NCBI GenBank assembly: GCA_019044685.2
Contig: JAGTXX020000006.1
Location: forward strand, 1,383,501-1,447,500
From: Nannochloris sp. 'desiccata'
Lineage: Eukaryota > Chlorophyta > Trebouxiophyceae > Chlorellales > Chlorellaceae
Reading direction: 5' to 3'
Length of the DNA stretch: 64,000 nt
Below the pieces are notes generated by a model. The model was given only the letters and a program-made list of their open reading frames with translations, ran no database searches and was not told where the DNA came from. Both the position numbers and the translations under genes were made by a program. Shown here piece by piece: positions 43,838-56,053 of this stretch (the first letter of the stretch is position 1; each line of letters opens with the position of its first letter).

Positions 43838-45037
43838 ATGCAAGGGCTATTCATCAAGGATATGCCCATTGGCCTTGCCGGCTCCTTTTGCCGGTTGGCT
43901 GCAATTCCACCTAGCCACCGCCGGATCACCAACTTAGTGCGTTTGAACAGCCCACTTACGCGGGCTCCTATCACGTTATCTGCAATAAATAGTCGCTCTG
44001 CATCATTTATAGTATGTAGCAGCTCGGATAATCAAGAAATATCCTCATCAGAGGCTAATAAAGATTCATCGTCCTCTGTTGGAGCAGCGTCCCGTCCAAC
44101 TCTACCCCCCATTTTCACAAACTTATTAAAACCATTACGCGACTTTGGCATCGGAAAAAGTAGCATGGTACAAGGCAGTGTTGGCCTTTTTGTCTTTGCT
44201 GGTCTTGGCTTTGCGCTGATGCTTATTTCCTGGGCTAGAGGCGGCCAACTCGGTCGACGTGGTCAAGGCTATCAAGCAATCTTAGAATTTCCTGTCGCGT
44301 GCGGTATCTCTGTCGGTACACCAGTTCGAATTCGTGGTGTCCCTGTAGGTGGTGTACTCAACGTCCAGCCTAGCTTGGAACGTGTCGATGTTCTAGTAGA
44401 GATCAAAGACACCACTACTGTCATTCCGAGAAATTCTTTAATCGAAGCTAATCAGTCTGGTCTTATCGCCGAGCCTCTAATTGATATCACCCCACAAGCC
44501 CCTGTCCCAGAATACACTGCAAACCCTCTAGATGAGGAGTGTGAGCGAGAAGGTAAAGTAGTTTGCCACCAAGGCCGTATTAAAGGCGAGCGGGGTGTCG
44601 CTTTGGACGATTTGGTATATGTTTGCACTAAAATAGCTCGTGAAATGGACGCACAGGGTGTTGAAAAGGTATTTGAAGCCATGGAATCTGCTCAAGCTGT
44701 CATTGCTGATGCTCAGCCATTACTTCAACGTGCTGTCGAGCTTAGCAATGAGATTATTCCGTTACTCACCGAGCTTCGTGCTGGTAACCTAGTTGGCAAT
44801 GTCGAGGCGTTGACACAAGTAGCAGCGGAAGCTGCTGCGGATATTCAGAGATTACAAACTGAAGTGCTGACTGAAGGAAATGTGCAAGCCTTAAGAGAGT
44901 CGGTACAGACGCTCACAAAAACTCTTCAGCATGTAGAGAGGATCACTGGGGACTTGGGTGGCATGACGAGTGATAAGAGAGTAACTTCAAATTTAAAACA
45001 GTTAATTGAAGCTCTTAGTAGACTTGTAGCTGATTAG
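43838..45037 (+). CDS. TGD2: TGD2-like chloroplast lipid-transport protein (MCE/MlaD domain)
   Basis: Substrate-binding subunit of the TGD1-2-3 ABC transporter, which brings lipids from the ER to the inner chloroplast membrane. Intronless, 399 aa. Residues 1-60 are basic and Ser/Arg-rich (transit peptide). One membrane span lies at about 112-133 (GLFVFAGLGFALMLISW). The MCE/MlaD domain at about 143-215 includes YQAILEFPVACGISVGTPV, RIRGVPVGGVLNV and IPRNSLIEANQSGLIAEPLI. The C-terminal ~180 residues form a helical region (MDAQGVEKVFEAMESAQAVI) as in plant TGD2. It is good evidence of a primary-plastid lineage. This start gives a full transit peptide and is the first ATG. Confidence 0.92.
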   Translation: MQGLFIKDMPIGLAGSFCRLAAIPPSHRRITNLVRLNSPLTRAPITLSAINSRSASFIVCSSSDNQEISSSEANKDSSSSVGAASRPTLPPIFTNLLKPLRDFGIGKSSMVQGSVGLFVFAGLGFALMLISWARGGQLGRRGQGYQAILEFPVACGISVGTPVRIRGVPVGGVLNVQPSLERVDVLVEIKDTTTVIPRNSLIEANQSGLIAEPLIDITPQAPVPEYTANPLDEECEREGKVVCHQGRIKGERGVALDDLVYVCTKIAREMDAQGVEKVFEAMESAQAVIADAQPLLQRAVELSNEIIPLLTELRAGNLVGNVEALTQVAAEAAADIQRLQTEVLTEGNVQALRESVQTLTKTLQHVERITGDLGGMTSDKRVTSNLKQLIEALSRLVAD

Positions 45038-45150
45038 ATAATCACATTATATAGTTGTTAGATTGATAGTTTTGTTTTAATTGTTTAGAAATGCGACGAT
45101 AAACAGCTACACAACTTGGTATGATTTTTTTTTGAAAAACATTGTGTTGT

Positions 45151-45170
45151 TCTCCTCTCCTCTCCTCTCC
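45151..45170. repeat. (TCTCC)4 microsatellite
   Basis: Four perfect TCTCC units between the convergent 3' ends of TGD2 and WDR4. No function inferred. Confidence 0.8.
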
Positions 45171-45254
45171 ATTCTTACATTTTTAAAATAAGTGTGCTGT
45201 TGTTGTAGTTTCCATTGTTTTGTAAACACTAATTGATATAGAAATAATAAACTT

Positions 45255-46681
45255 TTAGCTCTCTTCTGCTCGTTCCACTACTCCTGCACTTGGACCGCCT
45301 GCGTCTTCCTTCTTTGGCGCTTTCCTTCCAGCAATGTATTCGTCTTGAGGAACAAACGTACGTTTGTGTAAGTACCCAGGCAGCATCTTTTGTGGCGCAA
45401 TCTTTCCTATTTGCATTTCTGCTTCATCGCACTTTTGAAGCTGTCTCTTTGCATTAGCAGGTAGTACCTCTTCAGATACAGATACAGCCAACGTCTTATC
45501 TTCACTATTAAGCTCACAACAAACGAGTACCGCTTGTGCAGTGGTATTCAAAGGCCCACTAGCAATCAAGAACTTACCAGTTGAGGTGTCCATGGAAATA
45601 TCTGTAGCAAAAGGTACTCCAGCTGCAGCACATCTCCCGGTGTCCACCAACTTTCCGCCTGGAATGTCGACAGAGACCACACACAGTTCTTTCACTCCGT
45701 CCAGAGCAACAACGAGATGTTTACCATCTTGAGAGGGACACACCGCTAAAACAGGCTGCGCTTTATCATTATCTTCATCATTAGTATTTCCTAATTGAAG
45801 CATAGCAAGCTCAGCACCAGTTGTCTTATTCCACATTCTCAAAGTGCCGTCACCACCCCCTGAAACCAAGACTTCATCATCGCCTTGTTGCACAAACGCC
45901 GAGCAACTGACGAAATCAGTATGGCCGAATCCAAAACACTGGATATCATGGCAGCCTTGTAAAGGAGAAGATTCAGGCATTTTATTAATTCTCACTTTAC
46001 CGTCTCTATCAGTCGTGGCAAGCAACGCCCCGTCATTAGATAAAGATAACGAGGTAATTATACTGCAATAATGGCCTAAAAAGAGCTCAAATTGGGTATC
46101 ATTGGATAGCCCATCTTCGGGAACAGCTGTAGAGGTGACTCCTACATCGCCAAATTTATTTGCAGCCAGTAGAAGAGACCCATCCGTACTGAAATTGATA
46201 GCGCTGATTTTTTTAGGTGATTTGAGAGTTTTAATGCATTGCCAGGTGTCTGTACTCCAGAGATACGTTGTTTTATCATCTGTGGCTGCTGCGAGAAATT
46301 TTCCGCATTTGCTAAACGCAATGCAGCGAACAGTTGCGGGGTGCGGGGTGCTTGTGGCGGCGGCGGTGGTGGTAGAGTCCCCCCCTAACAATAAATGAAG
46401 CTTGTTGGATCTGTATAACAATGAACAATTAGCTTGATGAGTAAACTGGATTGTTTTCATTGATACAATAGGCTTCATTACATTAGAGCGTTCTCTTACT
46501 TGTTATCAAAAATCCTGAGCTCTACACCTACAGCAAGAGCAATGGCGGCCTGTGAAGGATGAAGAGCAAGGACTGCCCTGGGAGGTTCATTGCCCTGATC
46601 TCCATCGCCTTCGTCTTTGTTATGATATTGTTTACCCCTTTTGCCACTCTTTGGAGCGCTAGGTCCCGCCTGGTCTGCCAT
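45255..46681 (-). CDS. WDR4: WDR4/Trm82, non-catalytic subunit of tRNA m7G46 methyltransferase
   Basis: WD40 partner that supports METTL1/Trm8 in making 7-methylguanosine at tRNA position 46. Exons 46681-46500 and 46410-45255 (GT-AG, 87 nt, phase 2); 445 aa. The start MADQAGPSAPKSGKRGKQYH precedes AVLALHPSQAAIALAVGVEL. WD repeats: HPATVRCIAFSKCGKFLAAA with KTTYLWSTDTWQCIKTL; KKISAINFSTDGSLLLAA; GHYCSIITSLSLSNDGALLA followed by DRDGKVRINKMP; FGFGHTDFVSCSAFV with LVSGGGDGTLRMWNKTTG. The ADRD/ATTDRDGKVR and GHTDFVS blocks are characteristic of WDR4/Trm82. The C-terminus is charged. The METTL1 partner is not in this window. Confidence 0.88.
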
Positions 46682-47064
46682 TTTTATTGATTTCGAATAT
46701 TTAATGCAGAGATACAATTTTAATATTAGAGCAAACTGAATATGTATGCATGGCACAATTTGCAACCTTTGTGAACTGTACTAAAGATCCCAAATGTTAA
46801 TATTGTAATTCTTGTGCGTTAACATGGCAATTTTTCGTCTGTAAAGCATGGTTTGAATCCTTCTGAAGGAAAGAATTGATAGTAACAGCACAGATGACCT
46901 TCTGAAGTCTCCAAGTAAAAATAAGCCATGCAGACTGCTGCTAATAATGAAGACATTGTTTTATATCCACCTGAAAAGGCACAAGGCCGCAGCAAGGCTT
47001 CACCTGCAATCTAGATCACTTTTCAGTTGTTGTGAATTATTGAAAATCTGCTACTTCAAACACA
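46682..47064. promoter_or_regulatory. Divergent promoter WDR4 / BSD protein
   Basis: 383 bp between divergent starts, AT-rich, no specific sites assigned. Confidence 0.4.
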
Positions 47065-48408
47065 ATGGATTCGTGGTGGAGCGTTGCAAGCGCTCTCAAA
47101 GATGCTGTCAAACAGCAGACAGCTGAGATCACTGCCAGCTTACAAAATACCGATTGGAAGACAGAAATCAATGCACTTCAAGAAGGATTAAAAGAAGACA
47201 CCGTTGAGATCAGTCAAAAGGCCAAAGAAGTGACAGAAGAGCTTGGACAAAGGACCATGCATGTCGCTAAAAATCTCCCTCAGGTGGTAGATGAAGGACG
47301 TCGCAAAGCAGTAGCACAGCTTGAACATCTCCCAGGCTCTGGCGCTGCCCGGGCCAAAGAGGCCGCAGCTCACCTTCAACAAGCTGGTGCCTCTCTCAGC
47401 CAAATGGGACACCGCGTCGCACTCAACACTTCAGAAATGTTCGACCACTTTAGCAATGCTATTCAAGCTGAAATGAATGCTGTACAAGATAGAGACTTAA
47501 ATACAAATACTTTTAGAGGAGGGGGTGCTTCTTCTTCCCGTTCTTTACACCGTGGCAATGAATCTACCAAATTTAGCCGTTTTGACGCTGACGTAGCATC
47601 TATGCAACGTGATAGTTCCACGTATTGCGACGAACCTGATGATAATGAAGATTTTGAGACTTGGGTTGCAGTTTTTGATCTCCCCAGCAGAAAACCTGAC
47701 ATTGCCAAAATATTAAGTGAGAATACCTTTATGTCGGAGTTACAAACGCGTATTGTGCCTGTAGTAGTAGATTATGAGTCATTTTGGACAAGATATTTTT
47801 ATAGATTGCATAAACTTGAAGAAAGGCATGCAAAGGTGGCAGCGTTGGCGTCGAGGACAGCCCAGATGGAGGAGGATGATTTGGGTTGGGGCACAGATGA
47901 AGAAGAAGAGGAGGAGGAGGAATTAGAATTAGAAGCTGAAAAGGAATCTAATACGGAGATCTCTGTGCAGGGGGATGAAGGTGAAGAAGATGAGGCCGAG
48001 CCGGCTGTAGCAGAGGCAGCAGCAGGAGCCTTAGATACTGCTGATGTAGAATCAAATACGGGTGAAGAGGACGTAGGAGGGGCGGAAGTCGAACCTAATA
48101 GCGCTGAAGTAGATGAAAGTAAGCCCCTAGCAGCACCAACCGCTGAAGAGGGAGAAGAAGACAAAGAAGTACACGCTGAAGCAACTGACGGTACAGAGAA
48201 AGAAATAAAAGAGAAGGCTCCTGCTATAGCCACTGGAAAGAAGAAGAAAATGGTAGCTACAAAAGAGGATATTATTGATGCTGCTGTAGATAAAGATGAC
48301 GATGATTTTAGTAGTTTAGATTTCTCAGGGGCTGAAGATATTCCAGAAGGCGAGGACGGTGGGGGTGACTCAGATTGGAACGACGATGATGTGGCTGAGT
48401 GGGAATAA
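47065..48408 (+). CDS. BSD-domain protein (SYAP1/Dos2-like)
   Basis: Intronless 447-aa protein with a single BSD domain. The N-terminal ~145 residues are amphipathic and helical (MDSWWSVASALKDAVKQQTA then TEELGQRTMHVAKNLP), as in SYAP1 relatives that associate with membranes. The BSD domain lies at about 193-250: ETWVAVFDLPSRKPDIAKIL then ESFWTRYFYRLHKLE, with the conserved Phe-Trp pair. The rest is a strongly acidic low-complexity tail (EEEEEEELELEAEKE and similar), ending in WNDDDVAEWE. It resembles plant BSD-domain proteins of unknown function and yeast Dos2. The role is not established; only the domain call is firm. Confidence 0.85.
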   Translation: MDSWWSVASALKDAVKQQTAEITASLQNTDWKTEINALQEGLKEDTVEISQKAKEVTEELGQRTMHVAKNLPQVVDEGRRKAVAQLEHLPGSGAARAKEAAAHLQQAGASLSQMGHRVALNTSEMFDHFSNAIQAEMNAVQDRDLNTNTFRGGGASSSRSLHRGNESTKFSRFDADVASMQRDSSTYCDEPDDNEDFETWVAVFDLPSRKPDIAKILSENTFMSELQTRIVPVVVDYESFWTRYFYRLHKLEERHAKVAALASRTAQMEEDDLGWGTDEEEEEEEELELEAEKESNTEISVQGDEGEEDEAEPAVAEAAAGALDTADVESNTGEEDVGGAEVEPNSAEVDESKPLAAPTAEEGEEDKEVHAEATDGTEKEIKEKAPAIATGKKKKMVATKEDIIDAAVDKDDDDFSSLDFSGAEDIPEGEDGGGDSDWNDDDVAEWE

Positions 48409-48714
48409 ATTATGCGATACATATGTTTGTAATTAATGACGGTATTGTGCATATAATGTAAGATTGATGGACTCAAGATGCCTGCAAATGGGGTAAAAAA
48501 ATGTGTTTCAGTAAGTTGGGGGATAGCGATGCTGTGCTGTCTGGAAGGTTTCTTGAAACCTGGGAGTTTAAAGATATTGAAAGTTTTGATGCTTTGCTAA
48601 AGTAAAACTACTTTGGCTCTTTTGTTGATGATTATTTACGTTACATCTAACATCGAACATGAATATTTAATACCTGATCAAAATATGATCGATCAATCTT
48701 CTTGAATTGAAATA
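48409..48714. other. Intergenic region between BSD protein and Sec5
   Basis: 306 bp, AT-rich; a TGTAA word at 48428-48432 lies 20 bp after the BSD stop. No gene seen. Confidence 0.5.
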
Positions 48715-51700
48715 ATGGAGGCACCAGGTAGTGTCGCAGACAGCGATAGTGATATCTCTTTAATAAGTGATGAAGAAGTTGAAGTTGCTGCCCCATCTTC
48801 ATCTGGTGCTCGCTTAAGTGGACCTTTGGCACCAAAGGCATGGAGTGAAGTCGACGCCAATCAATTAAGCCAACTAGCACTCAGAATAGCTCAAAGAACT
48901 CTCCCAGATGCGGATAAAGGTGGAGAACCTCTCATTATTGCATCATCTACTTCAGATCATACCCAATCTTTACCTCATGATCCGTTGGGCCTAGGAGTCG
49001 GAACAAGCGGCCAACTTTTGACCACCTCCACAGCTGCAGGCGGCAATAGTAGTGACGATCCATCTGGCTGGACGGACCCCCGTCTCCTCCCTTCAAGCCC
49101 TTCATACGACCCTGAACTTCACTCTGTAGCTGCCTATAAGGACATCCCCTGGGTTGATCTAATCCGCGGCCTCGATCGTCTCAGATCAGAAGTTCGAGAA
49201 CACACGGGTCAACTCAAATCTCTTGTTAAAGAAAATTTTGACCGTTTTCTTAGTAGTAAAGATACAGTTGATGATATAGCAGTGAGATTAAAAGCTGCGG
49301 AGGCTGAAAAGGGGGCTGGAGTACATGGAGCAACCCCTGCAGAGGTGGCAATGGGGATGGCGAGATCTCAAAACGCTGCTCACGGTATGTTTGGTCAATT
49401 ATTAGAGCGACATGCAAAAGGAGAGAGCTTACGTGTTATGCTTGGTATGCTCGGAGAATACGATTCTTTAGTTGGGTTGCCTGCGCAGGTACGTCAATGT
49501 GCCGAGGCGCGAGATTTTGCAGGTGTTTTGACTTTATATAAAAAAGCGGTCAAAGTTGTGGAAGAAAGAAGTACTAGAGAAGGAAAGATTAATGGAGGGG
49601 AGAGTCATGCTGTATGGGAGAAATTACAAGCTGAAGTCAATAGAGTAAGTATTAATCTTTAAATTAGTAGATTATGATGAATTAGATCTATCTTCGTGAT
49701 CTCTTAGCTTACAAATCAAATGATTTTTTTTTCCCTTTTTGTTTTCCTTTTCTCTCCTGTGTGTAGGCTATTTCTTCTGCTGTTCACGTGCTTGTTGCTA
49801 CCGTAGATAGCCCTACAACCTCACTCCTCTCCGCAGCAGATGCAGCACAGCATCTCGCACAACTACGCCAGGCAGGTGTCCCTGCCGCAATGGATCTAGA
49901 CCCAGCTTTGATATTTTTATCGGCTCAGGTTCGGGCGATTACGGCTACTATAGAAAGTTGTCAAAGAGACTTTACATCAGCCCTGAGCGCGCTGGAAAAG
50001 GAATTCGAACTACGAAAACGTAGAAAGCAAGCTTTAGATCTTAATTTTTCTTCAAACAGTGCTGGTGCTGGAGGTGAAGTGCAGCACGGACATCGGCACA
50101 GGTGGCAGCGGTGGTGGTGGGAGCAGCAACACGTTTTTCAAAATGACAATCTCACCAGCTCTGAACAACTTGATCTCGATTCTTCGATTATTGAAGCTTC
50201 TTTCACTGATCTCTGGACTATGACAGAGAGTCTAATTAACTGGTTACTGGACCTGTTAGCTGCGACCACTCTCTGGAAAAATCAAAATCGGAATGAACCT
50301 TCTTCGACTTCCTCAAAAGAAGCTGCTGCCATCTGGGAAACGCAGCATCTAGCAATAGAAGAAGCCGCAATTGAAGTGTTGAATGCCTATTCTAAAGCAG
50401 TTGTAGGAATCTCACAGGCTTTATTGAAGTCAGATGCATTGTGGGATGCGGCAGGAATAAGCGGAGTTGTCGACCCTTTAATTTCTACTCTTGTTGCTGG
50501 ATACGTGGCATTTGAACAACACTTCAATGGTAATATTAGTGGCACGAGTACTAGTACTAATACGAAGAGCGAGGTACATTTTGTGACTGGGAGATTACGT
50601 TCTTTGGTACGGGAAGTTGCCGAGGCTTCGTTCTCAGCTATAGAGACTGCATTACCTACTTCAGCCCGTCACTTTGCGCTAGCTACCCTCGCTACTTCAG
50701 AGTCTCACAATAATAATAACAATAACAATATTGATGTTATGATGATGGGAGTCACCAGCAATGCTGTGGTACCACCCCCAGCAGCAAGTCTCCGTTTGCT
50801 CTTGTGCTGCGGAATGCGGTGGTCAATCACGCTTTGCGCTCATTGCACCCAAGCAGATATAGACGCTGGAGAGACATCTTTACAGCCATATAAGATCCTA
50901 TGCTCTACGGCAATGGCCTTTGTAGAAGCAACGGTGGAAAGAATTCTAGAAATGCATTCATCAGACACTACTTGGCCATCAGTGTCGGTAGTTAATAAAA
51001 TCAATAGCCATGGTCCAGCATCACAAGGATGTAGAGATTCTCGATTACTTCAAGCCTGGGAAATACTCCGATCTGTAGGAAACACAGTCATCCCACAAGT
51101 ATTTACTGCCTTTGAACCAAATTCTGGGGTGTCTCTTCATGCTTCCAAAAATAATTCTGCAACGGAAGCAGCAACTGCCGCCATTAGAAGTTGTAGCCAC
51201 CAAATTGAAAGCCTGGGCGATGGCGTTATTCGTGCGTATTTAGATAGAAAACTCTCTCTATTAGACGGAATTATGGAAGATTTCTTATCTCCTATCGTCC
51301 CTGAAGCTGCCGCTGAGACTGGAGAAACAGTAGACGCAGCAGCTTTCACAGAAGCCTGTGCTTTGGTGGCAAACTGGAAGAAAAATTATGCCCCGACACA
51401 CGCCCGCCCCATTGTTTGGACTTTATTATGCACCCTCGGTGGAATTCGAACTGAATTATTAGCATATTCACCTTTTCTATGCAAAGATGTCATGGTAGAG
51501 GTGTTGCAAGGTGTCGTTGGGGGTGTAACTGAGCTTCTAGAGTCTGGTTTTATCGAAACCTCTCCCCCGGAGCGGGTCTATCAATTGTGGCTTGACGTAG
51601 TTGTGTTGCAGTTTGCAATAAAGAAACTAGGTGATGATGGAGATGGTGTGGAAGCTGATGTTGAAAAATTATGTACTGCTCTGGAGAATGCATTTTCTTC

Positions 51701-51902
51701 GGGGTTGAAGAGGTGTGGAGAAGAGAACTGCAGTTCGTATATGCCGCCGCAAGGAAATGCCACTGCCGGGAGCGGTGAAGATGGGAGTGAGTGGGCTGTG
51801 TCGATGGGAGATCATAGACGATGGGTGCAGAAAGTGTGTGATACTGAGGTGAAAAGAGCAGAATCTGTGATGAAAGCCTTTTCTCCACAACAGCAGTTTT
51901 AG
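48715..51902 (+). CDS. SEC5: Exocyst complex component Sec5
   Basis: Subunit of the exocyst, which tethers secretory vesicles to the plasma membrane. Exons 48715-49644 and 49767-51902 (GT-AG, 122 nt, phase 0); 1021 aa. The N-terminus is acidic and disordered. The family core starts at about residue 121: DPRLLPSSPSYDPELHSVAA, IPWVDLIRGLDRLRSEVREH and TGQLKSLVKENFDRFLSSKD followed by TVDDIAVRL, the Sec5 signature. The join restores the helix EVNRAISSAVHVLVATVD. The large second exon is helical-rod sequence with less similarity, including poly-Asn and Ser/Thr-rich inserts (nt 50540-50575 and 50706-50735). There is no N-terminal IPT/TIG domain, as in plants and unlike animals. Confidence 0.87.
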
Positions 51903-52052
51903 AAATATTGGGCGCCAGGAAGGCGGTGTGCTCGAGATTATCAATATTATATACCCATTTTCAGCTTAAATTTGCGCGACACAAGATCTTTCTTGCATTA
52001 TAGTTAGTTTTAACTTTTTGTAAGATGTATACGTTTTAAAAAGCCTCTCTAG

Positions 52053-55000
52053 ATGGGAGTAACCAACCTTTGGGCTCTTTTAGAGCCATGTGGAAGACGG
52101 ATCGATGTCAAAGCTCTGCGAGGGAAGAGAGTTGCAATCGGTGAGAACAACTAAATAAATGCACAAATATCTTGTTTCGACATTCCCTAACGGCAGGCTT
52201 GAACAACGCTTTTATTTTTTTCGCAGATGCATCTGGATGGATTTTCAAATTTATAAAAGCTATGCGCGATGATCAGGGCGAGCTACTCCCTAATGCCCAC
52301 CTTATAGGCTTCTTTCGGCGTATATGCAAGCTCTTGTTCCACAATATCCGCCCTATCTTCATCTTTGATGGCAGCACTCCAGTTTTAAAGCGACAAACCG
52401 TTGCGGAACGACGACGGCGAAGAGATCAGCAAGAAGCACGCGTAAAGAAGACTGCAGAGAAGCTCTTGTTGAATAGATTGAAACAGCATGCATTAGCTCA
52501 AGCAACTGCCCAAGGACAACAGATCCAGGGGACACCAGCGACCATAAACCCTCAAAATGCGGCTACTAACACCGTCATCGCAGCTTCCACCGCCATCAAT
52601 CAACAAAATGAAGAGAACGAGGCAGGGCCCAGCACTTCCCGCCCAAATTTACAACCCAATGTTACGAATACTAACGAAACTGCTGTTGCTGCTAACCTTG
52701 GGACCAGTAGTGGCGGCGGTGTTGTAACTGATGCAGACTTTGAAGTAGTAGAAAAATCAGACAGCGACTCTGAGCTCTTTGATTTTGAGCCCATGCTCCC
52801 CGAAGGAGAGACAATCGATCCAGTAGTACTCGCCACCCTGCCACCCTCTGTCCAGCTGGAAGTTATGCTCCGTCTACGTGACCGTCAACAGGCAGCGAAT
52901 CGCGGTGGATTTGAAGAAAGAACAGGCAGGCCAGAAGAGTTTTCACAATTTCAAATAAATCAATACCTGAAAACGTCGACATTGAGACGGCAATTAGATA
53001 CACTTCGAGGTGCTGGAGCAGCTGCAAATGGAGCACCGAGACCTGTTGCTGCTGAAGAAGCGACAGAATATGTGTTGGAAAGAGATGAACCTGAAATAGT
53101 AAAGCCACAGCAAGGGACGGAAGGATCCCAACAACCAGATGTGGTAAGCCCAACCGCCGCTGCAACTGCCAGTGCTGCTCCAAAGGGTATCGACCTTAGT
53201 TTCGAAATAGGTATGGATGAAGTGGTATCTGATGACGGGAGTCTGGGATGGGAAGATATCGAAGAGGATGCCCCAGTAGACCCAGGAAATGCTGGTCGGG
53301 ATACCACGGATGGTACCACGCCTGACGCCGCCAATGGTGGTGGTGAAGGCGATGAGCATTGGAGAGAACGTGCTGCTCGTCGTCAAAAGTACTGGAGTTT
53401 ATCCCATGGGTTCCAAATGGGGAGGAAATTAGCGCAATGGGGTGAAAATGAAGGAGAGTATCCACAGCAGAAAGGTCAATCACCACCAAAAGATAGCAGT
53501 GCAGGTGGTGGTGTTAACGAAGATGAGGATTCTCAATTGCAGGAAGCTATACGTCGAAGTCTAATCAATGATGCACCCGCATTGGGAAAGAACCACGCTC
53601 ATGAAGAGCAACTTGCTAGAGCAACTGCTCTTATACCCGGTAGTATTGTTACAGCTGAGGTCCCGACACGGGACTGGGTGCCACAACAACAGCAACACCA
53701 AGTCCAGCAAAAGCAGCGGGAAATGGAAATATTTGAAACAGAATGCCCAGGAATAGGGGACAATGAGAATGAACCAATAAGACGGCAAAATATCGTGCAT
53801 CATGAGTTTGTTGCTCCCCCGCCCATAGCTCCCGTTCAAGCTTATTCTAGTATATCTCCTGCTATGGCTACAGCTGCTACTGCTGCTATAAAGAATAATG
53901 ATGGAGGAATCGAAGAAGAAGTAGATATAGATACGAGGAAAGAGGAAGAAGTAGAGGCTGTGCGTGTTATTGAAGAAGAAAAAACAGAAAAAGTAATTTC
54001 TATTAGAAACGCTGACCCTCCTGTACAGCCTCTGCTATCCACTGTTGAAAAATCGCAAATAGATACCAGCCGTGTTTTATTACCATTACCACCAGCAGCG
54101 CCACCACAGGCGCGAGTAGAAGAAGAAGAGGTGCAAGAAGATGGAGTAACTGAAGCCGACAACAACAACGAAGAAGTTATCATGCCCTCGAAGCAAGCTA
54201 ATTTAAAACCTGCGGCACCACGCCCACTTAAAGTCGTTAGATTTACTGAATCAGAATTCCAACCAGAGAAACAGCAGGAACAGCAACAAGATAGTGTTGT
54301 TGAAGCAATGGAGGCTGGTAACATCGCTGTGATTGGTCCTGCTTCTTCTAGACTTGACCCTCAAGCCTCTGCACCACCTCAACTACCACCACCACCGTCA
54401 CCATCACAAGATATAAATGAGCCATCTTCCTTGCCTTCTTCTCAGCAAGAGGCTGCGCAATACGAAGACCTCCTTTCCACCTCCTGCCCACAGCCACAGC
54501 AACTTCAAAAGCCACAGCAACACCAACCACAACCACCGCTAATTCCTCCCCTTGACCATGCAACATTACGAAAAGAAGAGGCATCTCTCCGTGCCGAGCA
54601 CAGAGCAGCTGCCGGTCAATCAGATACCCCCACCGATATCATGTTTGCTGAATGCCAAGAACTACTCCAACTTTTTGGTTTACCATACTTAATTGCACCT
54701 TCAGAAGCTGAGGCACAAGCGGCATGGCTTGATGCGGCAGGACTTGTTGATGGCGTGGTCACTGATGATAACGATGCCTTTCTATTTGGAGCTCGAAGAC
54801 TGTATCGCAATATATTCGAAGAAGCTAAATATGTTGAAGAATACCGAACTGATGAGCTGGAAAGTGAGTTGGGTCTAGGTAGAGAGCGTCTTGTTAATCT
54901 TGCGTTGTTACTGGGGTCGGACTACACAGCAGGCGTAGCAGGGGTGGGTGTAGTCAATGCAGTAGAGATTGTACGTGCATTTGAAGGGATTCAGGGTTTA

Positions 55001-55825
55001 GAAAGGTTTGCAAAGTGGATGAAGGATGTTGATGAAGAGATTTTTGCATTGGCAAAGTTGTCGGGTGCTGCTGCAGGTGCCGAGGATAAAAATAAAAATG
55101 AAGTGTCTGAAGAGTCAGAATTTGAAGTTATATTCAAGCAAACGCATAAAAACGTCAGAAAATCATGGAATCTTCCTTCAGGCTTCCCTTCCACTGAAGT
55201 TGTCGCTGCCTATCTCGACCCAAAAGTGGACCAATCGAAAGAAAAATTCACTTTTGCACGCCCAGATCTGGATTTATTACGACATTTCTGCGCGCAAAAA
55301 TTTGGCTGGGAGCAAGTTCGAATTGATGAATTACTGATTCCTGTATTAAAGGCCTATGATGAACGTCAAACACAGCAAACTCTTGATAATTTTATTGCCC
55401 ATCGATCAAAATTTGCCAAAATTCGATCAAAAAGGCTTCGCGAAGCGGTTGCCGGTATCACTGGACACGATAACCAAGAGCTTGTACTAGATGAAGAGCT
55501 TGCTGCTCCTCCGGCAAAGGTGAAAAAGGCTGTCAAGGCCAAGGCTGCTCCTCGACAGCGGAAGAATACCAAGAAAAAGAATGTGGGTGAGGAGCAGGTC
55601 GACGAGGACGACACTGATTGTGACAAGGAAATTGAAATTGAAATTGATGATGAAATACTTTTTGTTGAAGAAACACCTGCTCCAGGTACTTTAGCAATAC
55701 GCGGTAGAGGACGTGGTAGAGAACGAGGTAGAGGACGTGGTACAACGACAACAAGGAGGTCTCGTCAGGGCCAAGAACAACAACAACAACAAGCTGCAGC
55801 AGCTGAATCAGCAGAGGCATATTAG
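52053..55825 (+). CDS. ERCC5: XPG/Rad2 DNA-repair endonuclease
   Basis: Structure-specific nuclease making the 3' cut in nucleotide excision repair. Exons 52053-52140 and 52227-55825 (GT-AG, 86 nt, phase 1); 1228 aa. The N region is MGVTNLWALLEPCGRRIDVK, VAIDASGW with Asp30 made across the junction, IFIFDGSTPVLKRQT and a basic helix. After a ~720-residue acidic, Gln-rich spacer comes the I region (about 835-885): FAECQELLQLFGLPYLIAPS, EAEAQAAWLDAAGLVDGV, TDDNDAFLFGA, then LALLLGSDYTAGVAGVGVV (helix-hairpin-helix). QQTLDNFI near the end resembles a PIP box. The spacer shows DSELFDFEP-type acidic motifs that could bind TFIIH. The C-terminus is a repeated Arg-Gly stretch plus poly-Gln, unusual for XPG. 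Confidence 0.93.
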
Positions 55826-56053
55826 AAAATAAAATTGAGTGTTTCTTCCAAGTGTTTTGATTCTGAATAAATGAATATTTTTAGTAGGTGTGACACCCAT
55901 GTTATATATATGTGTATGTTTACGATTGTTGATTGCCTTTAATTACTCTCGCTTTTCATTTAGTGTTAGAAAGAATTTAGTTTTCTTGAGATATATTAAA
56001 AAAGCTCGTCGGCAACTAAAAAAATACAAAAATCAATACTAAAATATTCTAAA

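Noticed and set aside
47799..48476. 225-codon Ser-rich open frame antisense to the BSD protein
   Set aside because: It is the complement of the acidic Glu/Asp-rich tail, which reads as Ser/Phe runs; no homology is expected.
15122..52023. TGTAA as a Chlamydomonas-type poly(A) signal
   Set aside because: TGTAA follows within 100 bp of the stop in only about seven of the genes (for example 28611, 19430, 48428, 52019, 40117), which is near the chance rate in AT-rich flanks.
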